From the NCBI GenBank assembly GCA_000995965.1, contig LBYD01000002.1, positions 186,001-250,000 on the forward strand: 64,000 nt of DNA, written 5' to 3'. A program made the translations under genes and the position numbers. The notes below the pieces were generated by a model. That model searched no databases. It was given only the letters and a program-made list of their open reading frames with translations, and was not told where the DNA came from. Shown piece after piece: positions 33,331-42,250 of this stretch (the stretch's first letter is position 1; each line of letters starts with the position of its first letter). The stretch comes from Candidatus Moranbacteria bacterium GW2011_GWC2_40_12 (GTDB lineage: Bacteria; Patescibacteria; Paceibacteria; Moranbacterales; UBA11712).

Positions 33331-35243
33331 TTTTTTTCATTAGTAGTCGCGTCCGTGATATTTTCGCCTGCTTCGCTAAGCACGCCTGCCTTGTCAGGCG
33401 AATCCTTTTGGGCAGGTTCGTCTGCGTTTTTTCCAATCAATTCATTGAATTCATCTTGTTCAATTGTTTCTTTTTCAAGAAGTGTTTTGGCAATCTTCTC
33501 AAGTATCTCTTTTTTCTCGCTGATAATCTTACTGGCGGTCCGGAAAGCGCCTTCAATGAATTTTGAAACCTCCTGGTCAATTTTCGTGGCAGTCGATTCG
33601 GAATAATTTTTTTCTTCGCTGATTTCTTTTCCCAGGAAGACGAGTTCTTCTTTGTGCCCGAAGGTTCGCGGTCCAAGGGCGCTCATGCCGTATCTTGTGA
33701 CGAGCTTTCGGGCTATGTTAGTCGCACGCTCAAGGTCATTTGAAGCGCCGGTGGTGACATCTCCAAAAGTTATTTTCTCGCTTACATATCCGCCGAGAAG
33801 AACAGCCAGTTCATCAATGAAATAGGCGCGTGAATAGAGCCTTTTATCTTCCTGAGGAGCGGCAAGGGTATAACCGGCGGCTTGTCCCCGGGAAATGACG
33901 GAAACTTTCTGGACCGGGTCAGCATTCGGGAGACTGGCTCCGACAAGCGCGTGCCCGGCTTCATGAAAGGCAGTGATTTCCTTTTCTTTCAAGTTCAAGA
34001 CTTTACTTTTTCGCTCAGGACCGAGGATCACTTTTTCGATTGAAATTCGCAGTTCATCCGGACCAATTTGTTTTTTTCCTTTGCGGGCGGCCAGAATCGC
34101 CGCTTCATTAACTAAATTGGATATATCTGCTCCGGAAAAACCAGGAGTGCGGGATGCGATTTGTTTCATATCAACGTTTTTTTCAAGAGGCTTGTTTTTG
34201 GCGTGAATTTTGAGAATGGCCTCACGCTCTTTTATATCGGGTAAATCCATAACGACGCGCCGGTCAAATCTTCCCGGCCGCAGAAGCGCCGGATCAAGAA
34301 CATCCGGGCGGTTGGTAGCAGCAACAACGATGACGTTGGTATTGGTTTCAAAACCGTCCATTTCAACCAGAATCTGATTGAGAGTTTGCTCACGTTCATC
34401 GTGTCCTCCGCCAAGACCAGCGCCTCGGTGGCGCCCGACAGCGTCAATTTCATCAATAAAAACAATGGCCGGCGCGTTCTTCTTGGCTGTTTTAAAAAGG
34501 TCGCGTACGCGGCTGGCGCCCACGCCGACAAACATTTCCACAAATTCCGAACCAGAGATACTAAAGAAGGGGACATTGGCCTCTCCGGCGACGGCTTTGG
34601 CAATAAGGGTCTTTCCGGTTCCGGGAGAGCCGAGAAGAAGGACACCTTTGGGGATTCGTGCGCCGAGATCCAGAAATTTTTTCGGATGTTTCAAAAATTC
34701 AACGATTTCTTTGAGCTCTTCCTTTGCCTCCTCCGCTCCAGCCACGTCGGCGAAGGTTATTTTTTTCTTGCCGTTTTTTTGCGGCTGCGTGAGGCGCGCC
34801 CGGGACATGCCGAAAGACATGGCCTGGTTGTTTCCGCGCTGGGCCGAACGCATCATAAACCAGAGGAATACCCCGATGATTATAAAAGGGAGAAGAAAAG
34901 GGATGATCGTGTTTACCCAAAAAGCGGCAGTTGTCGTGTCCTTTATATCAACGCTGACCCCGCGCAGCTTTTCCGGGTCGACGCCATAGTTTTTGAGTGA
35001 TTCAGAAAGCGAAGATTCGGCTTCTTTGCGGGAGCTTTCTTTGGTGTCGTCCATGAGCGTGATGTTCAATTTTTCGCCCTCAACCTGAATATCTTTCACT
35101 TTTTGGTCGTTGATCTGGTTAGCCAGTTCGTTCAGCGTGATACTTTGCACCTTTTGGACAGGCGTGTTGTAAACCATCACGATTCCGGAGATGACGAAAA
35201 AGACCAGAAGGACGATTATTATATTCTTTGCGAAATTTTTCAT
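33327..35243 (-). CDS. ftsH: ATP-dependent zinc metalloprotease FtsH
   Basis: 638 aa membrane-anchored AAA+ protease that removes damaged membrane and short-lived cytoplasmic proteins. Two N-terminal membrane helices (about 8-26 and 108-130) flank an extracytoplasmic domain; Walker A GSPGTGKT, Walker B FIDEIDAVG, pore GSEFVEMFVG, second region of homology LRPGRFDR, zinc site HEAGH, and a distal Asp in the DVTTGASNDLERAT helix are present. The C-terminal tail is coded partly by palindromic repeats near 33366-33415. Start overlaps the end of tilS by 4 bp. Confidence 0.97.
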   Translation of the reverse strand: MKNFAKNIIIVLLVFFVISGIVMVYNTPVQKVQSITLNELANQINDQKVKDIQVEGEKLNITLMDDTKESSRKEAESSLSESLKNYGVDPEKLRGVSVDIKDTTTAAFWVNTIIPFLLPFIIIGVFLWFMMRSAQRGNNQAMSFGMSRARLTQPQKNGKKKITFADVAGAEEAKEELKEIVEFLKHPKKFLDLGARIPKGVLLLGSPGTGKTLIAKAVAGEANVPFFSISGSEFVEMFVGVGASRVRDLFKTAKKNAPAIVFIDEIDAVGRHRGAGLGGGHDEREQTLNQILVEMDGFETNTNVIVVAATNRPDVLDPALLRPGRFDRRVVMDLPDIKEREAILKIHAKNKPLEKNVDMKQIASRTPGFSGADISNLVNEAAILAARKGKKQIGPDELRISIEKVILGPERKSKVLNLKEKEITAFHEAGHALVGASLPNADPVQKVSVISRGQAAGYTLAAPQEDKRLYSRAYFIDELAVLLGGYVSEKITFGDVTTGASNDLERATNIARKLVTRYGMSALGPRTFGHKEELVFLGKEISEEKNYSESTATKIDQEVSKFIEGAFRTASKIISEKKEILEKIAKTLLEKETIEQDEFNELIGKNADEPAQKDSPDKAGVLSEAGENITDATTNEKK

Positions 35244-36223
35244 AATTTTTCTATATTTAACTTATCACCTTTTCTCTGAATTTTCAATTTTTTAAATTTA
35301 ATAACGTGTTTCTTGCTTTTCCTGCTCTTTATAATTTTCAAAATTTCATCAATGTGTCCCGATTCAATTTCCCGCAAATGAGGATTATATCTTTCAATCG
35401 CCAGGCGAAGAATTTCTCTTTGAATAGCCGGATGCAGACTGCCAAGCCTCGAAGCACGCAAATTTTTTTCCGACTCAAGCCATTCTTTCGAAAATCGGGT
35501 GATGAAATCATGATCTTCGGCGGCTGATTGCGAAAGCCTACACAAAACCTCTTCTATGTTGGGGTTATATTCTTTTACAATATATGGAAGAAGTTTGTTG
35601 CGGATTTTGTTTCGCGTGAAATCTGCCCCGAGGTTGGTTTTGTCAGTACGGAAAGGCAACTTATTCTTACGCAAATAGGCCAAAATCTCTTTTCGGGGAA
35701 TGCTGAGCAGCGGCCGGATAATATTTCCATTTTTGAATTTAATCGCGCCTAGTCCCCGAAGTCCCGTGCCCCGCAAAATTCGCATCAAAACGGTTTCGGC
35801 CTGGTCGTTGAGGTTATGCCCGACAGCGATGGCGTCGGCGCCGTATTTTTCGCGGATTTTTTCGAAGAAATTGTAGCGAATGTTGCGAAGATAATCCTCA
35901 GAACGCTGAATGCTGAACGCTGAACGCTGAACATTTTTGATTTCGACTGGCAGAGAATATTTTTCAGCTATTTTTTTGACCAGTGCCTCGTCTTTTTCCG
36001 AATCTTTTCCCCGCAGGCTGTAATTCACGTGCGCGACGATGATTTCAAGGTCGTATTTATTTTTCAATTTATATAGCGCGTCCAAAAGGCAAACCGAATC
36101 CGGCCCGCCGGAAACGCCGACCACAATTTTTCCGCCGGAGGCGGATCCGCCTTTGGCGGATGCTCCTCTCCCAAACAACTCGTGGCGAAAAACATTTTCC
36201 TGGATTTTTTTGATGAGGTTCAT
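35240..36223 (-). CDS. tilS: tRNA(Ile)-lysidine synthase
   Basis: 327 aa. TilS converts C34 of tRNA-Ile(CAU) to lysidine so that it reads AUA. The PP-loop SGGPDS is at about residue 40, followed by AHVNYSLRG and VGHNLNDQAETVLMRILRGTGLRG typical of TilS. Two oddities: the segment ASAKGGSASGG just before the PP-loop is encoded by tandem palindromes (36131-36160), and RSAFSIQRSE near residue 100 is encoded by short CTGAACG-type repeats. Both seem to be in-frame insertions in tolerant loops. 4-bp overlap with ftsH, 21 bp after the kinase gene. Confidence 0.93.
   Translation of the reverse strand: MNLIKKIQENVFRHELFGRGASAKGGSASGGKIVVGVSGGPDSVCLLDALYKLKNKYDLEIIVAHVNYSLRGKDSEKDEALVKKIAEKYSLPVEIKNVQRSAFSIQRSEDYLRNIRYNFFEKIREKYGADAIAVGHNLNDQAETVLMRILRGTGLRGLGAIKFKNGNIIRPLLSIPRKEILAYLRKNKLPFRTDKTNLGADFTRNKIRNKLLPYIVKEYNPNIEEVLCRLSQSAAEDHDFITRFSKEWLESEKNLRASRLGSLHPAIQREILRLAIERYNPHLREIESGHIDEILKIIKSRKSKKHVIKFKKLKIQRKGDKLNIEKL
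36131..36160. repeat. Tandem GC-rich palindromes inside tilS
   Basis: TCCGCCGGAGGCGGA directly followed by TCCGCCTTTGGCGGA. The second unit is identical to one at 50826-50840. Confidence 0.75.
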
Positions 36224-36244
36224 TACTGTAAAGAAGTTAAACCT

Positions 36245-36802
36245 CTATGATTTATGCTTTTTGATATAAGTAATCACTTGCTTGAAAACTTCTTCGCGAG
36301 TCAATTTGGTCGTATCCAAAAAGAAATCGTAATTTTTCGAATTGCGGATATCTATTCCGTAATATTTTTTATACCGTAAATCGTCGGTTTCTTTTCGTTT
36401 GCGATTACTGGCGAGCACGTCTTCGAGAGAATCTATTTTTCTATCTTCGTTTCTTGAATTATTTTTCTGCAATTGCTTAAATATCCTTTTTGCGCCTTCT
36501 TTCTCGTCAACTTTCAGATATATTTTTAAAGATTGCGGAATGAGATGCCAAGCAGTCCGGCTTTCGATGATAAAGTCATTGCTTTCCTCTGCCAATTGAA
36601 GAAGATGATCATCTACTTCCTTATCTATATTCGGATCGACTTCTCCGAGTTTGAGATATTCTACAAGCGTCATCCCTCTTTTTTTCGCCATATCGCGAAA
36701 AATTTGACCCATATAATATCTAGGGTATCCAAGAACTTTTGCAACTTTTTCGGCAATAGTGCTTTTCCCTGAACCCTCATCGCCATTGAAAGAGATAATC
36801 AT
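36245..36802 (-). CDS. Cytidylate kinase-like P-loop kinase
   Basis: 185 aa. Starts MIISFNGDEGSGKSTIAEK (Walker A) with YYMGQIFRDMAKKRGM, the motif of the short archaeal-type (d)CMP kinases, and has the lid-like arginine-rich region RKIDSLEDVLASNRKRKETD. It would phosphorylate CMP/dCMP. In many bacteria cmk precedes rpsA; here it follows rpsA by 80 bp and leads into tilS-ftsH. A different nucleoside-monophosphate or dephospho-CoA-type kinase cannot be fully excluded. Confidence 0.75.
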   Translation of the reverse strand: MIISFNGDEGSGKSTIAEKVAKVLGYPRYYMGQIFRDMAKKRGMTLVEYLKLGEVDPNIDKEVDDHLLQLAEESNDFIIESRTAWHLIPQSLKIYLKVDEKEGAKRIFKQLQKNNSRNEDRKIDSLEDVLASNRKRKETDDLRYKKYYGIDIRNSKNYDFFLDTTKLTREEVFKQVITYIKKHKS

Positions 36803-36882
36803 TGAAAGCTATTTAATAATAACATAAAAGATATTTTTACATTTTGAAATGTAATTTTGATTTTTAATATTTGAATTTTGCA

Positions 36883-38151
36883 TTATTTCACAAGCCCCAA
36901 TCCCATCCGGTGCTCTTTGGGCTCGATGGAAAGTATTTTCCATTTGTAGGTTTTTCCGGTCTCAAGGATGTCCTCGATGTTTTTTCCCGGATTTTGCTCA
37001 AGGAGCTCCGAGATATGGGCGAGGCCGTGAATATCATCGTCAAGATATACAAAAGCTCCGAAGTGGTTTATTTTTCGAACTTGTCCCTCGTAGGTTTCCC
37101 CGGCTTTGTATTTTTTCTCCACAATGGACCAGGGATCTTTCTGGAGGGCTTTGATGGAAAGCGAAACGCGGGTGTCGTCAATGCCGATGATTTGGCACTT
37201 CACCCTGTCGCCGGTTTTCACCACTTCGCGAGGGTTGTCAATGAGTTGCCAGGCCAGTTCTGAAATATGGACCAGTCCTTCGAGCTTGTCTTCTTCGCGG
37301 GTTGAATCCAGCCTGCTCGGCGGAAGGAATTTCACAAAAGCGCCGAAGTCGACCACGCCGCTGACTTCGCCTTCAATGACGTCCCCCGCTTTAAGCTCGG
37401 AAATAGCCTTTTTTTCCTCATCGGAATAGGCTGCTTTTTCGCTCACAATCAGTTTCTCGCCCTCGCGGTCCGTATCAAGCACTTTCACTTTCATTTCCGT
37501 CCCGATAAAAGAGCGTAATTTTTCAAGAATTTTGCTTTTTTCTCCCTCTTCGACACGCGGGTAATGCTCGTTGGTGAGCTGGGAAACAGGAAGAAAACCG
37601 TTGATGCCGTTTACTTCCACGATGAGTCCGCCCTTGTTGGCATCGAGAATTTTGGTTGAAAAAGATTCTCCATTTACCTGTTTTTCCTCAAGATCCTGCC
37701 AGGCACGATCAATGGAGGCTTCTCGGATAGAGAGTTCGATATATCCATCTTCATTTTCAAGGTCAGTCACGGTAGCGGAAACTTTGTCGCCGATCTTGAT
37801 TTTGTCGGTCGCGCCGAGCCCGTCTTTGATTTCGCGCCCCATTACGATGCCTGTTCCGAAAACTCCCAGATCAAGATAGATGGCGTTTGAATCAAGGGCG
37901 ATCACGCTGCCTTCGATTACGTCTCCCTCTTTAGGAAAAGCTATTTTTTGTTGGTTTAAAAAATCAGCCATCACGGAAGTTTGACTGATTGGATCTTCGC
38001 GCAAGGCGGATCCGCTGCTGGTGGAATCTTCTGCTTTTTTCGCTTCAATTGTTTCTCTTGCTTCTTCCCTTTTTTCCAATCCGACTTCTTTCTTTTCATC
38101 GGAAATTTTGTCGACCTCTTGAGCCAGAGTGTCGAGAATGTCGTTTGCCAT
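36883..38151 (-). CDS. rpsA: 30S ribosomal protein S1 (four S1 domains)
   Basis: 422 aa. After an acidic ~65-residue N-terminus come four S1 RNA-binding repeats beginning at about GDVIEGSVIALDSNAIYLDL, GESFSTKILDANKGGLIVEV, GDVIEGEVSGVVDFGAFVKF and GETYEGQVRKINHFGAFVYL. Fewer repeats than the six in E. coli, as is usual outside proteobacteria. It helps mRNA binding to the 30S subunit. A good promoter lies upstream at 38244-38272. Confidence 0.88.
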   Translation of the reverse strand: MANDILDTLAQEVDKISDEKKEVGLEKREEARETIEAKKAEDSTSSGSALREDPISQTSVMADFLNQQKIAFPKEGDVIEGSVIALDSNAIYLDLGVFGTGIVMGREIKDGLGATDKIKIGDKVSATVTDLENEDGYIELSIREASIDRAWQDLEEKQVNGESFSTKILDANKGGLIVEVNGINGFLPVSQLTNEHYPRVEEGEKSKILEKLRSFIGTEMKVKVLDTDREGEKLIVSEKAAYSDEEKKAISELKAGDVIEGEVSGVVDFGAFVKFLPPSRLDSTREEDKLEGLVHISELAWQLIDNPREVVKTGDRVKCQIIGIDDTRVSLSIKALQKDPWSIVEKKYKAGETYEGQVRKINHFGAFVYLDDDIHGLAHISELLEQNPGKNIEDILETGKTYKWKILSIEPKEHRMGLGLVK

Positions 38152-38243
38152 TTGGTTTAATGGTTAGGTTAATAATTAGACTTCTCTACGAATTACGAAT
38201 CTGTACGAATATACGTAATAGCGCAACTCGTTATTACTGGTGG

Positions 38244-38272
38244 AGTATATAATAGAATGATTAATTTGGCAA
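38244..38272 (-). promoter_or_regulatory. Promoter of rpsA
   Basis: On the minus strand TTGCCA (38267-38272), 17-nt spacer, TATACT (38244-38249), about 95 nt upstream of the start codon. Confidence 0.6.
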
Positions 38273-38281
38273 GGAGTGGGG

Positions 38282-38351
38282 TTGATATGCGGATTATGAT
38301 ATGCTATCATTTCTATATCACCCCGGAAAGGTGATCACCCGCGAGGGTGAT
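38282..38351 (+). promoter_or_regulatory. Promoter and double-hairpin leader of the MBL-fold gene
   Basis: TTGATA (38282-38287) and TATCAT (38305-38310) are 17 nt apart. The leader has two adjacent hairpins sharing bases, ATCACC/GGTGAT (38317-38335) and ATCACCC/GGGTGAT (38334-38351), the second followed by TAATTTT; they could be mutually exclusive. Confidence 0.5.
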
Positions 38352-38379
38352 TAATTTTGGTTAATTTATTTTATAAAAT

Positions 38380-39048
38380 ATGACCATTCAATGGTACGGA
38401 CACGCGTGTTTCAAGATTTCGACCAAGCCCGAGGGGCGCGGTTCGGGCGAGGACGTGGTGATTTTCACCGATCCCTTTGGCAAGGAAGTGGGGCTTCGTC
38501 CGCCGCAGGGACGGGCTGATATCGTCACTGTTAGCCATGATCATTTTGACCACAATAATTCCGCCGCGCTTCGAGGCGAACCGGCCGTTCTGGATCTGCC
38601 AGGAGAATATTCGATAAAAGGCGTTTCTATCAAAGGGGTGAATTCTTTCCATGACAAAAAAGAGGGCGCTGAACGCGGACTTAATACTATTTTCGTTTTC
38701 GAAAGTGAGGGAATCCGGTTTTGCCATCTTGGGGACCTTGCAACAATGCTCGACAAAAAACAGCTCGAAGAAATAAACGGAGTGGATATTCTGGCCGTTC
38801 CAGTCGGCGGGCCATTTTCGCTTATGTCGAAAGATGCCAAAGCGGTAGTTGACCAGGTTGAGCCGAAAATTGTCCTCCCGATGCATTATCACACTCCGGG
38901 CAACAAATTGAAGCTCGAAGATGAGAAAAAATTCTGCAAAGAAATCGGAATCTGCCCGCGGGAAAAAATGCCAAAAATCATTCTCAAGAAAAAGGATTTG
39001 GAAAGCGAGAAAATTCAGGTTATTTTGATGGAAGCGGTGAATAGTTAG
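38380..39048 (+). CDS. Metallo-beta-lactamase-fold hydrolase (UlaG-like)
   Basis: 222 aa. The zinc motif VSHDHFDHNNSAAL gives HxHxDH; further ligands are in HLGD (about residue 113) and MHYHTP (about residue 168). The N-terminal ITIQWYGHACFKI-type opening matches the UlaG/YtkL-like branch, soluble metal-dependent hydrolases of broad or unknown substrate. It has its own promoter and is followed by a GC-rich hairpin at 39085-39120. Confidence 0.85.
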   Translation: MTIQWYGHACFKISTKPEGRGSGEDVVIFTDPFGKEVGLRPPQGRADIVTVSHDHFDHNNSAALRGEPAVLDLPGEYSIKGVSIKGVNSFHDKKEGAERGLNTIFVFESEGIRFCHLGDLATMLDKKQLEEINGVDILAVPVGGPFSLMSKDAKAVVDQVEPKIVLPMHYHTPGNKLKLEDEKKFCKEIGICPREKMPKIILKKKDLESEKIQVILMEAVNS

Positions 39049-39144
39049 ATCAAAAATCAAATATCGAAAATCGAAAATGCGGTATGCGCCCGCCTGCAAC
39101 AATATTGCATTTCGGGCGGGCTTCGCGCATGATTTTATAAATAT

Positions 39145-39519
39145 ATGAGTTTGCAGAGTTACATTGACAAGTTGAGAGAGAAACCAATTCGTGAGCGGGA
39201 AAGAATCGCCGTGATTGCTACAGGCGTTGCTTTTTCTGTCGTTTTTGTGATTTGGCTGCTATCTTTTTCAGAAATGAACAAAAATGAAAGCCCGGAATCG
39301 GCAACTTCTCCGGTAACAAACCAGCTGGAGGATCTCAAAAAAAATATTGACAGCGACAAGCAATCAGTCCAGGAGATGCTTCAGAGCCTGCCGAAAAATT
39401 TTGATGAGGATGAGGAGGATATCAATGACGAAAGTTTTCCGAATAACGAGCCTGAAAACCAGAATCAAAATGCAAACGAGAGCCAGAACAACTTGCCGGA
39501 GATACCGAGCCTGCCGTAG
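39145..39519 (+). CDS. Uncharacterised single-pass membrane protein
   Basis: 124 aa. A basic N-terminus (DKLREKPIRERER) is followed by one membrane helix (about 22-42) and an acidic, Asn/Gln/Glu-rich extracytoplasmic tail. No family recognised. It sits between the MBL-fold gene and gyrA; a palindromic repeat separates it from gyrA. Confidence 0.6.
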   Translation: MSLQSYIDKLREKPIRERERIAVIATGVAFSVVFVIWLLSFSEMNKNESPESATSPVTNQLEDLKKNIDSDKQSVQEMLQSLPKNFDEDEEDINDESFPNNEPENQNQNANESQNNLPEIPSLP

Positions 39520-39663
39520 TAAACGCAAAGTGCAAAAATCAAAATGCAAAATGACAGTTCAAAATGTAAAATTATCAGATATCAAAATAGATTTCGATGT
39601 TTGCCCATTTTTAATTTTACATTGTAATTTTGAGCTTTGATTTTTAAATTTTGAATTATTATC
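39520..39663. repeat. Dispersed AT-rich palindromic element, copy B
   Basis: Words CAAAATGCAAAATGACAG and AAAATGTAAAATTA are mirrored by TAATTTTACATTGTAATT and GATTTTTAAATTTTG around TTTGCCCA. Clearly related to 17150-17290. Confidence 0.55.
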
Positions 39664-42096
39664 GTGGAGATTGGCTACATAAAACCTCGTGAAATTACGT
39701 CCGAGATGAAAGAGTCTTATCTTGCCTATGCGATGAGCGTCATCGTGTCGCGGGCGCTTCCGGATGTCAGGGACGGGATGAAGCCGGTTCATCGCCGGAT
39801 ACTTTTTGCAATGCGCGAACTCGGCCTCACGCACTCGGCTAAATACAGAAAATCGGCGACGGTAGTCGGGGAGGTGCTTGGAAAATACCACCCGCATGGA
39901 GACACAGCCGTTTACGACTCGATGGTGCGGCTCGCCCAGGATTTCTCAATGCGCTATCCCCTTGTCGACGGGCAGGGAAATTTCGGTTCGATGGACGGCG
40001 ACAATGCGGCGGCGATGAGATACACGGAAGCGAAGCTCACGTCCCTTGCCGAAGAAATGATGGCCGATATTGAAAAAGACACGGTTGATTTTGTTCCAAA
40101 CTACGACGCGTCGCGAAAAGAGCCCTCCGTTCTTCCGGCCAAAGCGCCTCAATTGCTTCTCAATGGAACGATGGGAATCGCAGTCGGAATGGCGACGAAT
40201 ATTCCTCCGCACAATCTTGGTGAATTGGTTGATGGGATTGCCCATATTATCGAAAATCCGGATTGCGAAGTGAAAGATCTCGTGAAATTTGTGAAAGGCC
40301 CCGATTTTCCGACCGGCGGGACAATATACAACCAGTCGGATATCAATCAGGCTTATCTCACCGGACGGGGAAGTATTGTCACCCGGGCCGAAGCGGAAAT
40401 CGTGGAAACGAAAAACGGGCAATTTCAAATTATTGTGACGGAGATGACTTATGCCTCCAACAAGGCGACGACAATCACAAAGATTGCCGAACTCGTGAAG
40501 ACGGGAAAACTGGAGGGCATCCGGGATATCCGTGACGAATCCGACAAGGACGGGGTGCGGATCGTGATAGAACTCAAAAAAGAGGCTTTCCCGAAGAAAA
40601 TTCTCAACAAACTCTATACTCTCACTGACCTTCAAAAATCGTTTCACGTGAATATGCTGGCGCTGGTGGACGGAATCGAGCCCAAGATCCTGAATCTCAA
40701 AGCCGCTTTGGAACATTTTATCGAACATAGAAAAGTTGTTGTCACCCGCCGCACGAAATTTGACCTTGAAAAAGCAAAAGACAGGGCTCATATTCTCGAA
40801 GGCCTCAAGAAAGCGCTCGACCGCATTGACGCGGTCATAAGCGTAATCAGAAAATCGGCCACGAAAGAAATTGCCCACCAGAATTTGATGAAGCGCTTCA
40901 AATTGTCGGACAAGCAGTCAGCGGCGATTCTTGAGATGAGGCTTCAGACGCTGGCGGGCCTTGAGCGAAAAAAAATCGAAGATGAGCTCAAAGAAAAAAA
41001 GAGGCTGATTGCCGAACTCGAAGATCTCCTCAAGAGTCCCAAGAAAATATTGGGTGTAATTAAAAAAGAACTCCAGGATCTCAAAGAAAAATACGGAGAT
41101 GAGCGGAAAACGAGGGTGGTGAAATCGGCAGTGGGCGAATTCAAGCAGGAAGATCTGATACCCAACGAAGAAACGATCATCGTGCTGACAGAGGATGACT
41201 ATGTCAAGCGGATGCCGCCTTCGCTCTATCGTGTCCAAAAGCGGGGCGGAAAGGGCGTGATAGGCGCGACGACTAAGGAAGGCGACACGATTGATAAGGT
41301 CGTCTCTGCAATGACGCATGACGATCTGTTCTTCTTCACGAACAGCGGAAAAGTCTTTCAATCAAAAGCTTATGAAATTCCGGTCTCATCGAGAACTGCC
41401 AAAGGGCAGGCCATTGTGAATTTTCTTCAGGTCGCTCCGGGCGAAAATATAACGGCTATTATTTCGACAGGAAGAGACAGTGAAGCCAAATATCTTTTTA
41501 TGGCCACAAAATCCGGAACCGTCAAAAAATCGGCCATTTCTGATTTTGAAAAGGTGCGCCGAAGCGGCCTGATCGCGATAAATCTGCCCAAGGACGATGA
41601 ATTGCGTTGGATTTCTCCCACGACCGGGAAAGACGAGGTGATCATCACAACTTCCGGCGGACAAGCCATTCATTTCAAAGAAACTGACGTTCGCCCGATG
41701 GGGCGCGGCGCAGCCGGGGTGCGAGGAATCAGGCTGAAAAAGGACGACGAAGTGGTTGGAATGGACGTTGTTCTGAAAAATCAAAAGGGAAATCAGCTTT
41801 TAGTTTTTGCTCAAAACGGATTTGGAAAAAGGTCGGACCTAAAGGGATACAAGATTCAAAAACGCGGTGGCAGCGGAATCAAGACGGCCAAGGTTACATC
41901 CAAAACCGGAAAACTTGTTTCGGCGCATATCGTGAACACGGACAATCTTGAAACGGATCTGATTTGCTCGAGCGCAAAAGGACAAATTATACGCGTGCCT
42001 TTGAAAAGTGTTCCGGCTCTTGGCCGGGCGACACAAGGAGTCAGGGTAATGCGTTTCAACGCCGACGACAAGATAGCCGCAACTGCGGTCTTATAA
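39664..42096 (+). CDS. gyrA: DNA gyrase subunit A
   Basis: 810 aa starting at a GTG. GyrA cleaves and rejoins the gate DNA segment during supercoiling. Seen: N-terminal IKPREITSEMKESYLAYAMSVI, the quinolone-region HPHGDTAVYDSMVRLAQ, the catalytic Tyr in AAMRYTEAKL (about residue 122), the coiled-coil arm, and a six-bladed C-terminal domain whose first blade has QKRGGKGV, the GyrA-box that separates gyrase from topoisomerase IV. Thr at the position equivalent to E. coli Ser83 is natural in many bacteria. gyrB is not in the window. Confidence 0.95.
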   Translation: MEIGYIKPREITSEMKESYLAYAMSVIVSRALPDVRDGMKPVHRRILFAMRELGLTHSAKYRKSATVVGEVLGKYHPHGDTAVYDSMVRLAQDFSMRYPLVDGQGNFGSMDGDNAAAMRYTEAKLTSLAEEMMADIEKDTVDFVPNYDASRKEPSVLPAKAPQLLLNGTMGIAVGMATNIPPHNLGELVDGIAHIIENPDCEVKDLVKFVKGPDFPTGGTIYNQSDINQAYLTGRGSIVTRAEAEIVETKNGQFQIIVTEMTYASNKATTITKIAELVKTGKLEGIRDIRDESDKDGVRIVIELKKEAFPKKILNKLYTLTDLQKSFHVNMLALVDGIEPKILNLKAALEHFIEHRKVVVTRRTKFDLEKAKDRAHILEGLKKALDRIDAVISVIRKSATKEIAHQNLMKRFKLSDKQSAAILEMRLQTLAGLERKKIEDELKEKKRLIAELEDLLKSPKKILGVIKKELQDLKEKYGDERKTRVVKSAVGEFKQEDLIPNEETIIVLTEDDYVKRMPPSLYRVQKRGGKGVIGATTKEGDTIDKVVSAMTHDDLFFFTNSGKVFQSKAYEIPVSSRTAKGQAIVNFLQVAPGENITAIISTGRDSEAKYLFMATKSGTVKKSAISDFEKVRRSGLIAINLPKDDELRWISPTTGKDEVIITTSGGQAIHFKETDVRPMGRGAAGVRGIRLKKDDEVVGMDVVLKNQKGNQLLVFAQNGFGKRSDLKGYKIQKRGGSGIKTAKVTSKTGKLVSAHIVNTDNLETDLICSSAKGQIIRVPLKSVPALGRATQGVRVMRFNADDKIAATAVL

Positions 42097-42126
42097 CCTG
42101 TAGTTTAAAATTGATAAAATGCGCTC

Positions 42127-42160
42127 AAAGCCCTCACCTTCCGAAAAGTGAGGGCTTTTG
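42127..42160 (+). terminator. Intrinsic terminator of gyrA
   Basis: AAAGCCCTCAC (42127-42137) pairs with GTGAGGGCTTT (42148-42158), ending in TTTT. Confidence 0.85.
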
Positions 42161-42165
42161 GCATG

Positions 42166-42194
42166 TTGTTGGATTATTCTAAATAGTGTAAAAT
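42166..42194 (+). promoter_or_regulatory. Promoter of the solute-binding/pilin operon
   Basis: TTGTTG (42166-42171), 17-nt spacer, TAAAAT (42189-42194), right after the gyrA terminator and about 55 nt before the start at 42251. Confidence 0.55.
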
Positions 42195-42250
42195 TATATC
42201 GAGGGAAAAACTTGCGGTATACGCCATTTGTTGCGAGCCGTATTCATTAT

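Noticed and set aside
38371..39102. 243-aa open frame on the minus strand
   Set aside because: Antisense to the MBL-fold gene, which has zinc motifs and a promoter; the antisense product has no recognisable features.
39946..40878. 310-aa open frame on the minus strand
   Set aside because: Antisense to gyrA; a by-product of codon bias.
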